Of a stretch of 36,852 bases of DNA, positions 1 through 10,104 are shown piece after piece. The notes below the pieces were generated by a model. It had not been told where the DNA came from and did not search any database. It saw nothing but the letters and a program-made list of their open reading frames with translations. This DNA is from Rhodobacter sp. (lineage in GTDB: Bacteria; Pseudomonadota; Alphaproteobacteria; Rhodobacterales; Rhodobacteraceae): contig JAIXXB010000016.1 of the NCBI GenBank assembly GCA_027490955.1, positions 1 to 36,852 of the forward strand, in the 5' to 3' direction. Position 1 is the stretch's first letter. Each line of letters begins with the position of its first letter. The position numbers and the translations under genes were made by a program.

Positions 1-41
1 CGCGCCATTTGTTCGTCCGTAAGCCAGTAAAGATCACTCAT
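1..41 (-). CDS. IS5-family transposase, N-terminal fragment (cut by window edge)
   Basis: Only the first 13-14 codons are visible, reading MSDLYWLTDEQMAR from the ATG at 41-39. I recognise this opening as that of IS5-type transposases common in Rhodobacteraceae, which continue with a DDE transposase domain. The rest lies left of the window, so whether the gene is intact cannot be judged. A possible Shine-Dalgarno stretch (TTGGGGGTGTC) precedes the ATG. Confidence 0.7.
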   Translation of the reverse strand, partial: MSDLYWLTDEQMA

Positions 42-114
42 TTGACACCCCCAAGGTGACACAAATGAATCAGTGAAAACTGGCCATGACAAGAACTTTA
101 ATGGGTTCTGACCC
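1..114 (-). mobile_element. End of an IS5-family insertion sequence (partial)
   Basis: This is the 5' end of an insertion sequence lying on the minus strand and running off the left edge. It contains the start of a transposase (ATG at 41) and about 70 bases of leader. The outer boundary is placed near 114, where the minus strand reads GGGTCAGAACCC, a terminal sequence with internal dyad symmetry. Directly outside it is CTAG/TA, a plausible target site for this type of element. The boundary is also supported by the disrupted gene: the dehydratase reading frame matches its family up to about 115-118 and then continues into unrelated residues. The other end of the element and the target duplication are outside the window. 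Confidence 0.75.
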
Positions 115-420
115 TAGAACGGCCTCTTGGGGAAAAAACTCGCAACTGGGCACTTGTTTCAGGGCGGCGGCGTGAAACACCGCGTCCATACCCACGATGG
201 CGCGGTCGACTGCACCGCGATCTCGAATATCGCCGATGAAATAGCGCACGCGATCATCGCGCAGATCGTTTCGCAGCGCGTCTTGCTTTTCTTCATCGCG
301 GCTGAGAACGCGAACCTCCTCTACGCCATCATCCAGCAACCCGCGCAGCATTGTTTTGCCAAATGACCCAGTGCCGCCAGTGATCAGCACTCGCGTGGGT
401 TTTTGCTTTGCTGCGGGCAT
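70..420 (-). pseudogene. UDP-N-acetylglucosamine 4,6-dehydratase-like gene (PseB/CapD/FlaA1 type), truncated by the IS
   Basis: The start is the ATG at 420, preceded by GGAG about 8 bases upstream. The first ~97 residues are a classic extended-SDR Rossmann N-terminus. They contain LITGGTGSFG for the NAD(P) dinucleotide, a following acidic/basic RDEEKQ stretch, GDIRD, and AALKQVPSCEFFP, which is typical of PseB/CapD-type nucleotide-sugar dehydratases. After QEAV the frame enters the insertion sequence and ends within 16 unrelated codons. The catalytic Tyr-x-x-x-Lys region is therefore missing and the product should be non-functional. Intact relatives are about 330 residues or longer and act in surface polysaccharide or flagellin glycan synthesis. 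The remainder of the gene is probably on the far side of the IS. Which of PseB, FlaA1 or CapD it represents cannot be decided from this part. Confidence 0.8.
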
Positions 421-557
421 CTCGCATCTCCAAAAGGATGGCCAAGCCAATCTTACCGGCTCGGTCCCATTCCTGCCCAATTGTGTCAAGCCCTATTTTC
501 CTGTGCACAGCGTTTAGCTGTCGCAAGATGTTAATCGCCATGGTTGTTTTTTGGCCC

Positions 558-2228
558 TCACCCCAAAATCCGCGGCAAACGCAAGCCATTCGCGCGCGCG
601 CAGGCCACGGCATCGGCATAGCCTGCATCGGCGTGGCGCCAGACGCCGCTGGCGGGGTCGTTCCACAGAACGCGTTCCAGCCGTTTGGCGGCCTCTGTCG
701 TGCCATCGGCGACGATCACCACACCAGCGTGTTGCGAATATCCCATCCCCACCCCGCCCCCATGGTGGATAGACACCCATGTCGCCCCTGATGCGGTATT
801 GACCAGAGCGTTCAGCAGAGGCCAGTCAGATACGGCATCGGATCCATCCAGCATGGCTTCGGTCTCGCGGTTGGGGCTGGCGACTGAGCCACTGTCCAGA
901 TGGTCGCGGCCAATCACGACAGGGGCCGACAATTCGCCCGATGCCACCATCTCGTTAAAGGCAAGTCCTGCGCGGTGCCGGTCCCCAAGCCCGATCCAGC
1001 AGATGCGCGCGGGCAGGCCCTGAAAGGCAATGCGCGCCTGTGCCATATCCAGCCAATTGTGCAGATGCGTGTTGTTGGGGAAAAGCTCTTTCATCTTTTG
1101 GTCGGTTTTGTAAATGTCTTGCGGGTCACCCGATAGGGCCACCCAGCGGAAGGGGCCAATGCCACGGCAAAACAGCGGGCGTATATAGGCGGGCACAAAG
1201 CCTGGAAAGGCGAAGGCGTTTTCCAGCCCTTCATCCTGCGCCACTTGGCGGATGTTATTGCCATAGTCCAGCGTGGGCACGCCCGCATTCCAAAAATCGA
1301 CCATGGCCGCCACATGGGTCTTCATGCTGGCGCGCGCCGCACGCTCTACGCTCTTTGGGTCGCTTTCGCGGCGCGATTTCCATTCGGCCATGCTCCAGCC
1401 TTGGGGAAGATAGCCGTTCAGCGGATCATGGGCCGATGTTTGGTCAGTGACGATATCGGGGCGCACGCCGCGCCTGTAGAGTTCAGGAAAGATATCGGCA
1501 GCATTGCCCAAAAGGCCCACCGATTTTGCTTCGCCCGCCTTTGTCCAGCGGTCAATCATGGCCAAAGCCGTATCAAGGCTATCGGTTTTTTCATCAACAT
1601 AGCGGGTGCGCAGGCGAAAATCGATGCTGTCGGGGTTACATTCCACCGCAAGGCAGCAGGCCCCTGCCATGACCGCGGCTAAGGGTTGTGCCCCGCCCAT
1701 GCCGCCAAGGCCGCCTGTCAAAATCCAGCGCCCTTTTAGGTTGCCGCCGTAATGTTGGCGGCCCGCCTCGACAAAGGTTTCATAAGTGCCTTGCACAATG
1801 CCTTGGGTGCCGATGTAAATCCAGCTGCCCGCCGTCATCTGGCCATACATGGCCAGCCCCTTTTTATCCAACTCGTTAAAGTGATCCCATGTTGCCCAAT
1901 GCGGCACGAGGTTGGAATTGGCAATTAAAACGCGGGGTGCGTCGGCGTGGGTTTTGATGATGGCAATGGGTTTGCCCGATTGGACAACCAGTGTTTCATC
2001 ATTTTCCAAATCTTTCAAACTGGCGATGATGCTATCGAAATCCGCCCAAGTGCGCGCGGCACGGCCAATGCCGCCATAGACCACCAGCTCGGCAGGATTT
2101 TCTGCCACATCTGGGTGCAGGTTGTTCATCAGCATCCGCATCGCCGCCTCGGTCTGCCAAGATTTTGCAGTGATCTGCGGGCCAGTGGGGGGCAGGATGA
2201 CGCGGGTATTGTGGCGCGGATGTGTCAT
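558..2228 (-). CDS. hutU: Urocanate hydratase
   Basis: Second enzyme of histidine degradation: cytoplasmic, NAD+-dependent hydration of urocanate to imidazolone propionate. The product is 556 residues, the normal family length. The N-terminus runs [18 protein letters not shown], and a glycine-rich nucleotide-binding stretch [13 protein letters not shown] follows. The conserved cysteine in [14 protein letters not shown] is residue 410, the same number as the key cysteine of the Pseudomonas enzyme. The C-terminus ends [14 protein letters not shown]. The ATG at 2228 was chosen because it overlaps the hutG stop by 4 nt (ATGA), and longer upstream starts would lie inside hutG. It is the last gene of the hutI-hutH-hutG-hutU run. 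The 137 bases between it and the truncated dehydratase show no strong terminator. Confidence 0.97.
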   Translation of the reverse strand: MTHPRHNTRVILPPTGPQITAKSWQTEAAMRMLMNNLHPDVAENPAELVVYGGIGRAARTWADFDSIIASLKDLENDETLVVQSGKPIAIIKTHADAPRVLIANSNLVPHWATWDHFNELDKKGLAMYGQMTAGSWIYIGTQGIVQGTYETFVEAGRQHYGGNLKGRWILTGGLGGMGGAQPLAAVMAGACCLAVECNPDSIDFRLRTRYVDEKTDSLDTALAMIDRWTKAGEAKSVGLLGNAADIFPELYRRGVRPDIVTDQTSAHDPLNGYLPQGWSMAEWKSRRESDPKSVERAARASMKTHVAAMVDFWNAGVPTLDYGNNIRQVAQDEGLENAFAFPGFVPAYIRPLFCRGIGPFRWVALSGDPQDIYKTDQKMKELFPNNTHLHNWLDMAQARIAFQGLPARICWIGLGDRHRAGLAFNEMVASGELSAPVVIGRDHLDSGSVASPNRETEAMLDGSDAVSDWPLLNALVNTASGATWVSIHHGGGVGMGYSQHAGVVIVADGTTEAAKRLERVLWNDPASGVWRHADAGYADAVACARANGLRLPRILG

Positions 2229-3007
2229 TGCGGTCTCCAATTTTGCAAATCGGTCAAGATGGCGCGCAGATGTTCGCGCAGGGCTGTGGCGCGGGCGGGC
2301 TGCATCGCCCAAGGCGGCGTCTCGCTGATATGGGTGGCTTGCGCCAATTCCATTTGAATGGCGTGAACACCGCGCAGAGGCTGGCCATAATGGCGCGTTG
2401 TCCAGCCGCCTTTGAAGCGGCCATTCAGCACGTTGGTATAGGCAGTTGCTGCGCGAACGCGGGCATGAACCATCGCCTCAATGGCGGGGGCGCAGGACGC
2501 GCCATCAAAGGTGCCGATGTTGAAATCGGGCAGGGTGCCGTCAAACAGAAATGGGATTTTGCTGCGGATGGAATGGCAGTCATACAAAATGGCAAAGCCG
2601 TGCTGTGCCTTTACCCGCGCAATCTCGGCGGCAAGGGCTGCGTGATAGGGCGCGTGATACAGCGCGATGCGGCGGGCAATCTCGCCTGCATCTGGCGCAT
2701 ACCCCTGCTTGTAAATCGCCTGCCCGTCAAAATCAGTCAATGGACACAGCCCCGTGGTGTTTTGTCCAGGATATAGGCTGATCCCGCTGGGATCGCGGTT
2801 CACGTCGATGACATAGCGGTGAATGGGCGTGCGCACAAAGCTCGCCCCGTCCACCAGACCCGCGTATAGCTTTTCGATATGCCAATCGGTATCGGCCATG
2901 GCGCGGCCAACCTCGCTTAGCGCGTCATAGCAATCGCTTGGGATATCCGTGCCTGTATGGGGCAGGCCAAGGATTAATGGGCTGGTGCCGCGCGTCACCT
3001 CGATCAT
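2225..3007 (-). CDS. hutG: N-formylglutamate deformylase (N-formylglutamate amidohydrolase)
   Basis: Final step of the five-enzyme histidine route: hydrolysis of N-formyl-L-glutamate to glutamate and formate. It is 260 residues. Near the N-terminus is LPHTGTDIP with a putative metal-ligand His17. [20 protein letters not shown] and [10 protein letters not shown] follow, all typical of the zinc-dependent FGase fold. The ATG at 3007 overlaps the hutH stop by 4 nt and the stop overlaps the hutU start by 4 nt, so translation is coupled on both sides. Its presence together with hutF, and the absence of a one-step formimidoylglutamase, defines the pathway variant. Family assignment is firm. Confidence 0.94.
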   Translation of the reverse strand: MIEVTRGTSPLILGLPHTGTDIPSDCYDALSEVGRAMADTDWHIEKLYAGLVDGASFVRTPIHRYVIDVNRDPSGISLYPGQNTTGLCPLTDFDGQAIYKQGYAPDAGEIARRIALYHAPYHAALAAEIARVKAQHGFAILYDCHSIRSKIPFLFDGTLPDFNIGTFDGASCAPAIEAMVHARVRAATAYTNVLNGRFKGGWTTRHYGQPLRGVHAIQMELAQATHISETPPWAMQPARATALREHLRAILTDLQNWRPQ

Positions 3008-4530
3008 AGCGCCAATTCCACGCCAGCGGCGCGCACCAAAGCGCCCGATGCGATCAAATCTGCAGCCGCCTGCAAATCGGGGGCCAAATAGCGGTCTTGG
3101 CCAAGGCTGGCCACCTGCGCGCGCAGGGCGGCCAAGGCTGCGCGCAGCGGTGGGGCGGTGTGCAAGGGCGCGCGCTGGTCTATGCCTTGGCCTGCGCACA
3201 TCGCCTCGATCCCCAAGATCATGTTCACATTGGCCACCATACGCCCAAGCCGCCGCGCGCCGTGGGCCGCCATCGAGACGTGATCTTCTTGGTTGGCCGA
3301 TGTAGGTGTGCTGTCGGTGCTACAAGGGTTTGCCAGATGTTTGTTTTCGCTCATCAGCGCAGCAGATGTCACCTCGGCGATCATCAGGCCAGAGTTGAGG
3401 CCGGGTGCGGGGGTTAGAAAGGGCGGCAGATCAAAGGACAGCGTAGGATCAACCATCAACGCGATGCGGCGTTGGGCGATGGCCCCAATTTCGGCCACGG
3501 CAATGGCGATTTGGTCGGCGGCAAAGGCAACAGGTTCGGCATGAAAATTCCCCCCTGATAGGATTTCACCTGTTTCCACAATAACCAGCGGATTGTCGGT
3601 GACAGCATTCGCCTCTATCTCCAAGGTGCGGGCAGCACAGCGCAAAAGGTCAACCGCGGCGCCCGTGACTTGGGGTTGGCAGCGGATGCAATAGGGGTCT
3701 TGCACGCGGGTATCCCCGACACGGTGGCTTTCGCGGATGGCACTGCCATCAAGTAGGGCCGTCATGGCGCGGGCCACATCGATTTGCCCCGCATGGCCGC
3801 GCAGGGCGTGGATGGCGGGATTCAGCGGCGCGGTTGACCCCATGATGGCATCGGTGGACATGGCCGATGTGACAATCGCAGCCTTGGCCGCATCCCATGC
3901 GCCAAACAGCCCCACCAGTGCGGCGGCGGTGGAAAACTGCGTGCCATTGATCAGCGCCAAGCCCTCCTTTGGGCCCAGCACAACAGGGGTAAGCCCCGCC
4001 TGTGCCAGCGCGGCCCCGCCGCCCGTACGGGTGCCAGCGAAAAATGCTTCACCCTCGCCAATCATCACGGCGGCCATATGGGCCAATGGGGCCAAATCGC
4101 CCGATGCGCCAACTGATCCTTGCACGGGGATTACGGGGGTGACCCCGCGCGCAATCATCCCTTCGATCAGAGCGCAAATCTGCCAGCGCACCCCCGATGC
4201 CCCGCGCCCCAGTGACAGCAGTTTCAGCGCCATCATCATGCGGGTTGTGGCAGGCTCTAGCGCCTCGCCCACGCCGCAGCAATGCGACAAGATCAAATTG
4301 CGCTGCAGGGTTTGCGTATCATTGGGCGCGATGCGCACCGAGGCCAGTTTGCCAAAACCCGTGTTCACGCCATAGACGGGCGCATCGCCTTTTGCGGCGG
4401 CGGCGATTATCGCGGCCGAGGCGTCGATCCGCGCCCGCGCGGCAGGATCAAGGCATATTGGCCCATCGCCTTGCCAAATCGCGCGCAATTGGGCCAAGGG
4501 GGTGGCGGCGGGGGTTAGGGTTATGGTCAC
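3004..4530 (-). CDS. hutH: Histidine ammonia-lyase
   Basis: First committed step: non-oxidative deamination of L-histidine to urocanate and ammonia in the cytoplasm. It is 508 residues, the normal length. The MIO electrophile is made autocatalytically from Ala142-Ser143-Gly144 in [14 protein letters not shown]. Other family blocks are [11 protein letters not shown] near residue 52, [21 protein letters not shown] and [13 protein letters not shown]. The start is a GTG at 4530: it has GGAGG 6 bases upstream and its GTGA overlaps the hutI stop by 4 nt, whereas the next ATG upstream would lie about 120 bases inside hutI. hutI lies directly upstream and hutG downstream. Confidence 0.96.
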   Translation of the reverse strand: MTITLTPAATPLAQLRAIWQGDGPICLDPAARARIDASAAIIAAAAKGDAPVYGVNTGFGKLASVRIAPNDTQTLQRNLILSHCCGVGEALEPATTRMMMALKLLSLGRGASGVRWQICALIEGMIARGVTPVIPVQGSVGASGDLAPLAHMAAVMIGEGEAFFAGTRTGGGAALAQAGLTPVVLGPKEGLALINGTQFSTAAALVGLFGAWDAAKAAIVTSAMSTDAIMGSTAPLNPAIHALRGHAGQIDVARAMTALLDGSAIRESHRVGDTRVQDPYCIRCQPQVTGAAVDLLRCAARTLEIEANAVTDNPLVIVETGEILSGGNFHAEPVAFAADQIAIAVAEIGAIAQRRIALMVDPTLSFDLPPFLTPAPGLNSGLMIAEVTSAALMSENKHLANPCSTDSTPTSANQEDHVSMAAHGARRLGRMVANVNMILGIEAMCAGQGIDQRAPLHTAPPLRAALAALRAQVASLGQDRYLAPDLQAAADLIASGALVRAAGVELAL

Positions 4531-5723
4531 AAAACACCTCCGAAAATACGGGCGTGAAGGGGGGTGACGGCAATGCCATAGGCCAGTTCCGCGGGCGAAG
4601 TCACATCCCAAATGGCCAAATCGGCGCGCATGTTTGCTGCGATCTGGCCGCAATCCGTCAGCCCCAATGCACGGGCGGCATGGCGGGTTGTGCCTGCCAA
4701 GGCCTCGGCTGGGGTAAGGCGAAACAGGGTGCAGGCCATGTTCATCGCCAGCAGGATCGAGCCGAGTGGCGATGAACCAGGGTTCCAGTCGGTGGCCACG
4801 GCCATGGGCACACCGTGCGCGCGAAAGGCCGCAATCGGGGGAATTTGCGTTTCGCGGATGGTGTAAAAGGCACCGGGCAGCAACACGGCCACTGTGCCTG
4901 CGGCGGCAAGGGCTGCGGCATCATCGGCGCTGGCATATTCGACATGGTCGGCAGAAAGGGCGCGGTATTGTGCGGCCAGCGCCGTGCCGCCAAAGGCGCT
5001 GAGTTGTTCGGCATGCAGTTTCACAGGCAGGCCCAGCGCGCGGGCCACATCAAAGACGCGGGCAATTTGCGCGGGGGTAAAGCCGATCCCTTCGCAAAAC
5101 CCGTCCACCGCATCCACCAGCCCTTGGGCATGGGCCGCGCGCAGGGCGGGGATGCAGATGGTGTCGATGTAACTGTCAGCCGCCATGCAATCTGGCACAG
5201 CATGCGCGCCCAGAAATGTGGTCAAAACACGCACAGCCCGCGCGGCCCCCAATGCACGGGCCGTGCGCAGCATTTTCAATTCTGTGTCAAGATCCAGACC
5301 ATAGCCTGACTTCACCTCGACCACGCCCACCCCTTGGGCGATCAGCGCATCAAGGCGGGGCAGGGCCGCGGCCAAAAGCGCCGCCTCGCTGGCCGTGCGG
5401 GTGGCCGTGACGGTTGAGATTATTCCGCCGCCTGCGCGGGCAATCTCTTCATAGGTTGCACCAGTCAAGCGCATTTCAAATTCGCCCGCGCGGTTGCCGC
5501 CATAGACAAGATGCGTGTGGCAATCGATCAGCGCAGGCGTGATGGTGCGCGGGCCAAAATCGCGGCGGGGCAGGGCGGCATAAGAGGCGGGCAGCGCCTC
5601 TAATGGCCCAACCCACGCCATCTGTGCGCCGTCCACGACAATCGCGCCGCCCATGATCAGGCCATACCCTTCGGCCTTTGTCATAGTGGCGATGCGATCT
5701 GCGGTGATGACATAGGCGTTCAT
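4527..5723 (-). CDS. hutI: Imidazolonepropionase
   Basis: Third step: hydrolysis of 4-imidazolone-5-propionate to N-formimidoyl-L-glutamate. It is 398 residues, an amidohydrolase-superfamily metalloenzyme. The first metal motif is [12 protein letters not shown] (His69, His71). [31 protein letters not shown] and the late [10 protein letters not shown] block follow, all diagnostic of HutI. The ATG at 5723 has a GGAGG 4-5 bases upstream. It is the promoter-proximal gene of the minus-strand hut operon and is divergent from hutF across a 90-bp control region. Confidence 0.96.
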   Translation of the reverse strand: MNAYVITADRIATMTKAEGYGLIMGGAIVVDGAQMAWVGPLEALPASYAALPRRDFGPRTITPALIDCHTHLVYGGNRAGEFEMRLTGATYEEIARAGGGIISTVTATRTASEAALLAAALPRLDALIAQGVGVVEVKSGYGLDLDTELKMLRTARALGAARAVRVLTTFLGAHAVPDCMAADSYIDTICIPALRAAHAQGLVDAVDGFCEGIGFTPAQIARVFDVARALGLPVKLHAEQLSAFGGTALAAQYRALSADHVEYASADDAAALAAAGTVAVLLPGAFYTIRETQIPPIAAFRAHGVPMAVATDWNPGSSPLGSILLAMNMACTLFRLTPAEALAGTTRHAARALGLTDCGQIAANMRADLAIWDVTSPAELAYGIAVTPLHARIFGGVL

Positions 5724-5813
5724 CGGGCCTCCCAATCGGCGCTTGCATTGCGCGGTGCTTTGAATGAATATGTGTGCACATAAAATGTCAATGACGAATT
5801 CAGGAGATTTGAC
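5724..5813. promoter_or_regulatory. hutI/hutF divergent control region with a candidate HutC operator
   Basis: These 90 bases must carry the promoters of both hut transcripts. At 5773-5780 is the perfect palindrome TGTGCACA, embedded in TGTGTGCACA (5771-5780). It fits the loose GT-N4-AC pattern recognised by GntR/HutC-type repressors. The hutF ribosome site is CAGGAG at 5801-5806. No clear -35/-10 pair could be assigned with confidence. Binding by HutC is inferred from position and symmetry only. Confidence 0.5.
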
Positions 5814-7193
5814 ATGCGCCCTGCTGCCACGATCATCCACGCATCTTCGGCCCTCACATCGCAAGGCTGGCAGCGCGATGTCGAGCTGGAAATCGGGGCC
5901 GATGGGGCCATTGCCCGCATTGGCCCGCAACTGGGCCGCGCCGATCATCGCGCCGCGCTATTGTTGCCCGCGCCGCTAAATTTGCACTCGCACGCCTTTC
6001 AACGCGCCATGGCAGGGCTGACCGAGGCGCGCGGGCCAGATGCGGGCGACAGTTTCTGGACATGGCGGCGGCTGATGTTTCGGTTCTTGCAGCAGCTTTC
6101 GCCCGATGACGTGCAGGCCATCGCTGCGCAGGTCTATATGGAAATGCTTGAGGCGGGCTTTGGTGCGGTGGCGGAATTTCACTATCTGCATCACGATCTT
6201 GGCGGCGCGCCTTATAGCGATCTGGCGGAAATGTCGGGGCGGATTGTTGCGGGTGCAGATCAGGCGGGCATTGGGCTAACGCTGCTGCCCGTTCTGTATC
6301 AATACGGCGGCTGCGATAGGCGCGCGCTGCAAGGCGGGCAAGCGCGCTTTGGCAGTGACGTTGACCAATTTTTGCGCCTGCATCAGGGCGCATCCCGCGC
6401 GCTGGGCACGGCCCCAGCCGATTACCGCATCGGGATTGCCCCTCATTCCCTGCGCGCTGTTGCGCCCGAAGCTTTGCGCGCGATTGTAGCGGCGGCGGGA
6501 GATGGCCCAATCCACATGCACCTTGCCGAACAGGTGGCCGAGGTGGACGAAGTGCTGGCCCATTTGGGCGCGCGGCCAGCCGAATGGCTGCTGGCCAATC
6601 ACGATATAGGCCCGCGCTGGTGCTTGATCCATTGCACGCAAATGACCGAGGGCGAGACCCGCGCGCTGGCGGCCACGGGGGCTGTGGCGGGGCTATGCCC
6701 ACTGACCGAAGCCAGCCTTGGGGACGGGATTTTCAACGGCAAAACCTATCTTGGGGCGCAGGGAAGGTTTGGCTTCGGTTCGGACAGCAATATACAGATT
6801 TCCTTGTTTGAAGAGGCAAAGGCACTGGAAAACTCGCAGCGCTTAGCCAGCCGCGCGCGGGCCGTCTTGGCCAACGATAACAAGTCTACGGGCCGTGTTT
6901 TGTTTGATGGGGCGGTTGCAGGCGGCGCGCAGGCGGGTGGGCGAGGACGCGGCGCGCTAGAGGCGGGCGCGCCCGCTGATCTGATCTTGCTGGATGAGGA
7001 CAACGCCTATCTTTGCAATCGGCAGGGCGATATGGCGCTGGATACGTTGATTTTTGGGGGCGGCGGGCAAAGCTGCATCACGGATGTGTTCAGCGCGGGG
7101 CGGCATATGGTGCGCGGTGGGCGGCATATTCACCGCGATACGATCGAGGCGGCCTATAAGCGCTGTCTGCGCAAATTGCGGACAGATTTATGA
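5814..7193 (+). CDS. hutF: Formimidoylglutamate deiminase
   Basis: Fourth step of the five-step route: deimination of N-formimidoyl-L-glutamate to N-formyl-L-glutamate and ammonia. It is 459 residues, an amidohydrolase-fold protein related to cytosine deaminase and TRZ/ATZ enzymes. The metal motif is [14 protein letters not shown] (His58, His60). [42 protein letters not shown] and [16 protein letters not shown], which contains the late metal-binding Asp, follow in family order. The ATG at 5814 has CAGGAG 8 bases upstream. The stop overlaps hutC by 4 nt, so enzyme and regulator are translated together. Confidence 0.95.
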   Translation: MRPAATIIHASSALTSQGWQRDVELEIGADGAIARIGPQLGRADHRAALLLPAPLNLHSHAFQRAMAGLTEARGPDAGDSFWTWRRLMFRFLQQLSPDDVQAIAAQVYMEMLEAGFGAVAEFHYLHHDLGGAPYSDLAEMSGRIVAGADQAGIGLTLLPVLYQYGGCDRRALQGGQARFGSDVDQFLRLHQGASRALGTAPADYRIGIAPHSLRAVAPEALRAIVAAAGDGPIHMHLAEQVAEVDEVLAHLGARPAEWLLANHDIGPRWCLIHCTQMTEGETRALAATGAVAGLCPLTEASLGDGIFNGKTYLGAQGRFGFGSDSNIQISLFEEAKALENSQRLASRARAVLANDNKSTGRVLFDGAVAGGAQAGGRGRGALEAGAPADLILLDEDNAYLCNRQGDMALDTLIFGGGGQSCITDVFSAGRHMVRGGRHIHRDTIEAAYKRCLRKLRTDL

Positions 7194-7891
7194 CTGCCGC
7201 CCCCCGCCTGTCATGGACAGATGTGCGCAATGTGATCCGCGCACGCATTGTGGCGCGCGATTACGCGCTGGGCGCGCGCCTGCCCCGCGATGAGGATATT
7301 GCACAGGAATTGGGCTGCACCCGCACAACCGTGCACCGTGCCATGCAAGATCTTGCCGCCGCGGGCCTGATCGACCGCAAACGCAAAGGCGGCACCCATG
7401 TGCTGGCCGATCCGATCACCCGTGCCACGATTGATATTCCTGTCACCCGCAGCGAAGTCGAGGCGCTGGGCCGCGCCTATGCTCACCGCATGATATCGAC
7501 CCATCGCGCGCCAAGCCCTGCGCCGATCATGGCCCGCTTTGGTGCGGCGCAACCGCGCGAAATGCTGCAGATCACTGCGCTGCATCTGGCCGATGCGCGC
7601 CCCTATATGCTAGAGGATCGCTGGGTTGATCTGGCCACCTGCCCCGAGATTATGACCGTGGATTTTGCGCAGATCAGCGCGAATGAATGGCTGGTGCGTC
7701 ACAAACCCTATACCCGCGTCGAGATGCGCTTTTTTGCCATCAATGCCGATGCGGGCATTGCGGCCCAATTGGGCTGCAATGTGGGCCAAGCGCTGTTGAC
7801 ACTAGAGCGGACGACATGGCTGGAAGCTGCGCCCATCACCACAGTGCAGGCCACCGCCGCGCCAGGCTATGTGCTTGCCAGCAAAAGCTAG
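7190..7891 (+). CDS. hutC: Histidine utilization repressor, GntR family
   Basis: A 233-residue GntR-type regulator of the HutC subfamily. An N-terminal winged helix (residues ~8-75, with LPRDEDIAQELGCTRTTVHRAMQDL) binds DNA. A C-terminal UTRA domain (~95-228) in this family senses urocanate. The family normally represses hut operons until urocanate accumulates. The gene begins inside the last codon of hutF (ATGA at 7190-7193), and the likely operator is the TGTGCACA palindrome between hutI and hutF. It is convergent with the DMT transporter with only 12 bases between stops and no visible hairpin. Function is supported by both sequence and location. Confidence 0.92.
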   Translation: MTAAPRLSWTDVRNVIRARIVARDYALGARLPRDEDIAQELGCTRTTVHRAMQDLAAAGLIDRKRKGGTHVLADPITRATIDIPVTRSEVEALGRAYAHRMISTHRAPSPAPIMARFGAAQPREMLQITALHLADARPYMLEDRWVDLATCPEIMTVDFAQISANEWLVRHKPYTRVEMRFFAINADAGIAAQLGCNVGQALLTLERTTWLEAAPITTVQATAAPGYVLASKS

Positions 7892-7903
7892 GCCGCCGCC
7901 AGA

Positions 7904-8815
7904 TCAGCCCTGTGGCTTGACCAATTGCGCGCCTGCTTTTGGCCCAAAGGCCAGATTGATCCAGTTGCCTGCAAAAATCACCGCCCCGCCCGCAATGACA
8001 AAGGGATCAACAGCCTCGCCATAGGCCAGCGCGCCCACAAGCGCGATTAAGGGCAGGCGGATGAAATCTATCGGAAAGATAAAGCTGGCAGGGGCCAGCG
8101 AAAGGGCCGTTGTCAGGCTTAGGTGGGCGCTGACGCCAGTCAAGCCAATTAAGGCCAACCAAGGCAGGGTCTGCGCGTTGGGCAAGGTGATATCGCCATC
8201 ATATCCCGCAATAATCAGGCCAAAGGTCAGTTGCATCACTGTCAGCCAAAACAGAATCGAGACGATAGTTTCAGCGCGGGTCAGCGATTTGGTCATCAGC
8301 GCCGTTGCGGCAAAAAACACCCCGCAGGCGATGGCCGCCATGGTGCCTGCGTTCAGCGTGTCAAAATCGGGGCGGGTGACGATTAGGATACCAGCAAAGC
8401 CCAAGGTTGCCGCGATCAGACGCGGGGCGGTCAGCTTTTCGCCAAAAACCAGTGGCGATAGCAGAATGATCCAAATCGGCGATGTGAATTCCAATGCGAA
8501 AACCTGCGCCAAGGGCACCGTCATCATCGCGTAAAACCACAGATTCTGCCCCGTAAAATGCAGCACATTGCGCAAGAAATGGCGCTGGATGCGGTTGGCG
8601 CGAATATCGCCCAGTCGCCCCAGAACTGCTGCGCCCACCACGACCAAAACCATGCTGATGGCCGAGCGGTAGGTCATCACCTCGAACGTATCATAACGGT
8701 CACCGAGCGCGCGCACGGCGATGGCCATGATGGAAAAAGATGCGATTGACCCCAGCATCCACAGCACTGCGGCCACAGGGCGGATCGGCGCGTCTGTTTG
8801 CGCGGCCAAGGTCAT
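7904..8815 (-). CDS. DMT-superfamily (EamA-type) membrane transporter
   Basis: A 303-residue integral membrane protein with about ten hydrophobic segments in two EamA repeats, as in drug/metabolite transporters. Examples are VLWMLGSIASFSIMAIAVRAL near the N-terminus and PLIALVGALAYGEAVDPFVI near the C-terminus. The start at 8815 overlaps the glcF stop by 4 nt (ATGA), so it is translationally coupled to glycolate oxidase. That location suggests, but does not prove, that it moves glycolate, glyoxylate or a related compound. Sequence alone gives no substrate. Nothing indicates truncation. Confidence 0.85.
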   Translation of the reverse strand: MTLAAQTDAPIRPVAAVLWMLGSIASFSIMAIAVRALGDRYDTFEVMTYRSAISMVLVVVGAAVLGRLGDIRANRIQRHFLRNVLHFTGQNLWFYAMMTVPLAQVFALEFTSPIWIILLSPLVFGEKLTAPRLIAATLGFAGILIVTRPDFDTLNAGTMAAIACGVFFAATALMTKSLTRAETIVSILFWLTVMQLTFGLIIAGYDGDITLPNAQTLPWLALIGLTGVSAHLSLTTALSLAPASFIFPIDFIRLPLIALVGALAYGEAVDPFVIAGGAVIFAGNWINLAFGPKAGAQLVKPQG

Positions 8816-10104
8816 GGCAAATCCGCCAGTGCGGCGGGTTTTGGCCCGCCATAGGCCCAATCGAGCAACTCAACCGTATGCAGCACGGGTGCGCCCGCCG
8901 CCGCCCCAATTTGCATCATGCAGCCGATATTGCCTGCCGCGATCACCTGCGGCGTTGTCGCCATCAGGCTGGCCACTTTGCGCGCTTGCAATTGCGCGCT
9001 GATGTCGGGTTGCATCAGGTTATAAGTGCCTGCCGAGCCGCAGCACAAATGGCTGTCCTGCGGCTCTAGCACAGTAAATCCTGCGCGCGCGAGCAGATCC
9101 TTTGGCGCGGTTTTGATCTGTTGGCCGTGTTGCAGGCTGCAGGCGGCATGATAGGCCACGCGGATGTTTTTGGGCTCAGATGCGGGCAGATCAATTTGCG
9201 CCAAAAACTCGGTCACATCGCGGGCCAAGGCGGCAATCTTGGCCGCATCTTGCGCCAAATCGGTGCGCGCAAACATATGGCCATAATCCTTAACAGTGGT
9301 GCCGCAGCCCGATGTGTTGATGATCACTGCATCCAGCCCTGCGCCCTGAACCTCGCGCGTCCAAGCGGCGATATTGGCGCGGGCGGATCTGCGGGCCATA
9401 TCCTCTTTGCCCATGTGATGGGTCAGCGCGCCGCAGCACCCTGCGCCGCGCGCCACGACCACCTCGCAGCCAAGGCGGCGCAGCAGGCGGATCGTGGCAT
9501 CGTTGATATCGGTGTTCAGCGCCTTTTGTGCGCAGCCTGTCAACAGGGCCACGCGGTGGCGGCGCGCGCTGATTGCTGGAAAGACTTGCGGCGCATCATT
9601 GGGGCTGGGCGCGGGCAGGCGGGCAGGGGCCATGGCCAGCATCGCGCGCAGCCGCGCATCGGGCAGCCAACGCGCCAAGGGCCGCACGAATATTGCGGCC
9701 CGCAGCGCCAGACGAAAGCGCGCAGGATAGGGGATAACCCGCGCCAGAACCGCGCGCAATATCCGATCAAACCACGGGCGAGAATAGGTTTTTTCTACAT
9801 GCACCCGTGCAGTGTCGATCAGATGCATATAGTCCACCCCGCTGGGGCAGGTGGTGGTGCAGGCAAGGCAAGAGAGGCAGCGATCAATATGTAAGGCGGT
9901 TTTGGCATCGGCAGCGCGGCCGCTTTCCAACATATCTTTAATCAGATAAATCCGCCCGCGCGGGCTGTCCAACTCGTCACCCAAAACCTGATAACTGGGG
10001 CAGGTGGCCGTGCACAGCCCGCAATGCACACAGGCGCGCAGAATCTTATTCGCCTCGGCGATGGTTGGGTCAGCCAGTTGTTGGGGGGTGAAAAAGGTTT
10101 GCAT
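8812..10104 (-). CDS. glcF: Glycolate oxidase iron-sulfur subunit
   Basis: The iron-sulfur subunit of the GlcDEF complex, which oxidises glycolate to glyoxylate and passes electrons to the membrane pool. It is 430 residues. Two [4Fe-4S] motifs lie near the N-terminus: Cys25/28/31/35 (CVHCGLCTATCP) and Cys76/79/82/86 (CLSCLACTTTCP). Two cysteine-rich CCG-type domains follow, containing GAGCCGALTHH and SHLCCGSAGTYN. The ATG at 10104 shares one base with the glcE stop (TGATG). The stop overlaps the DMT transporter start. Gene order D-E-F matches known glc operons. Confidence 0.95.
   Translation of the reverse strand: MQTFFTPQQLADPTIAEANKILRACVHCGLCTATCPSYQVLGDELDSPRGRIYLIKDMLESGRAADAKTALHIDRCLSCLACTTTCPSGVDYMHLIDTARVHVEKTYSRPWFDRILRAVLARVIPYPARFRLALRAAIFVRPLARWLPDARLRAMLAMAPARLPAPSPNDAPQVFPAISARRHRVALLTGCAQKALNTDINDATIRLLRRLGCEVVVARGAGCCGALTHHMGKEDMARRSARANIAAWTREVQGAGLDAVIINTSGCGTTVKDYGHMFARTDLAQDAAKIAALARDVTEFLAQIDLPASEPKNIRVAYHAACSLQHGQQIKTAPKDLLARAGFTVLEPQDSHLCCGSAGTYNLMQPDISAQLQARKVASLMATTPQVIAAGNIGCMMQIGAAAGAPVLHTVELLDWAYGGPKPAALADLP

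Noticed and set aside
484-489. TTGACA on the minus strand as a -35 element for the truncated dehydratase gene
   Set aside because: No acceptable -10 hexamer occurs 16-18 bases downstream (the sequence there reads GACCGA).
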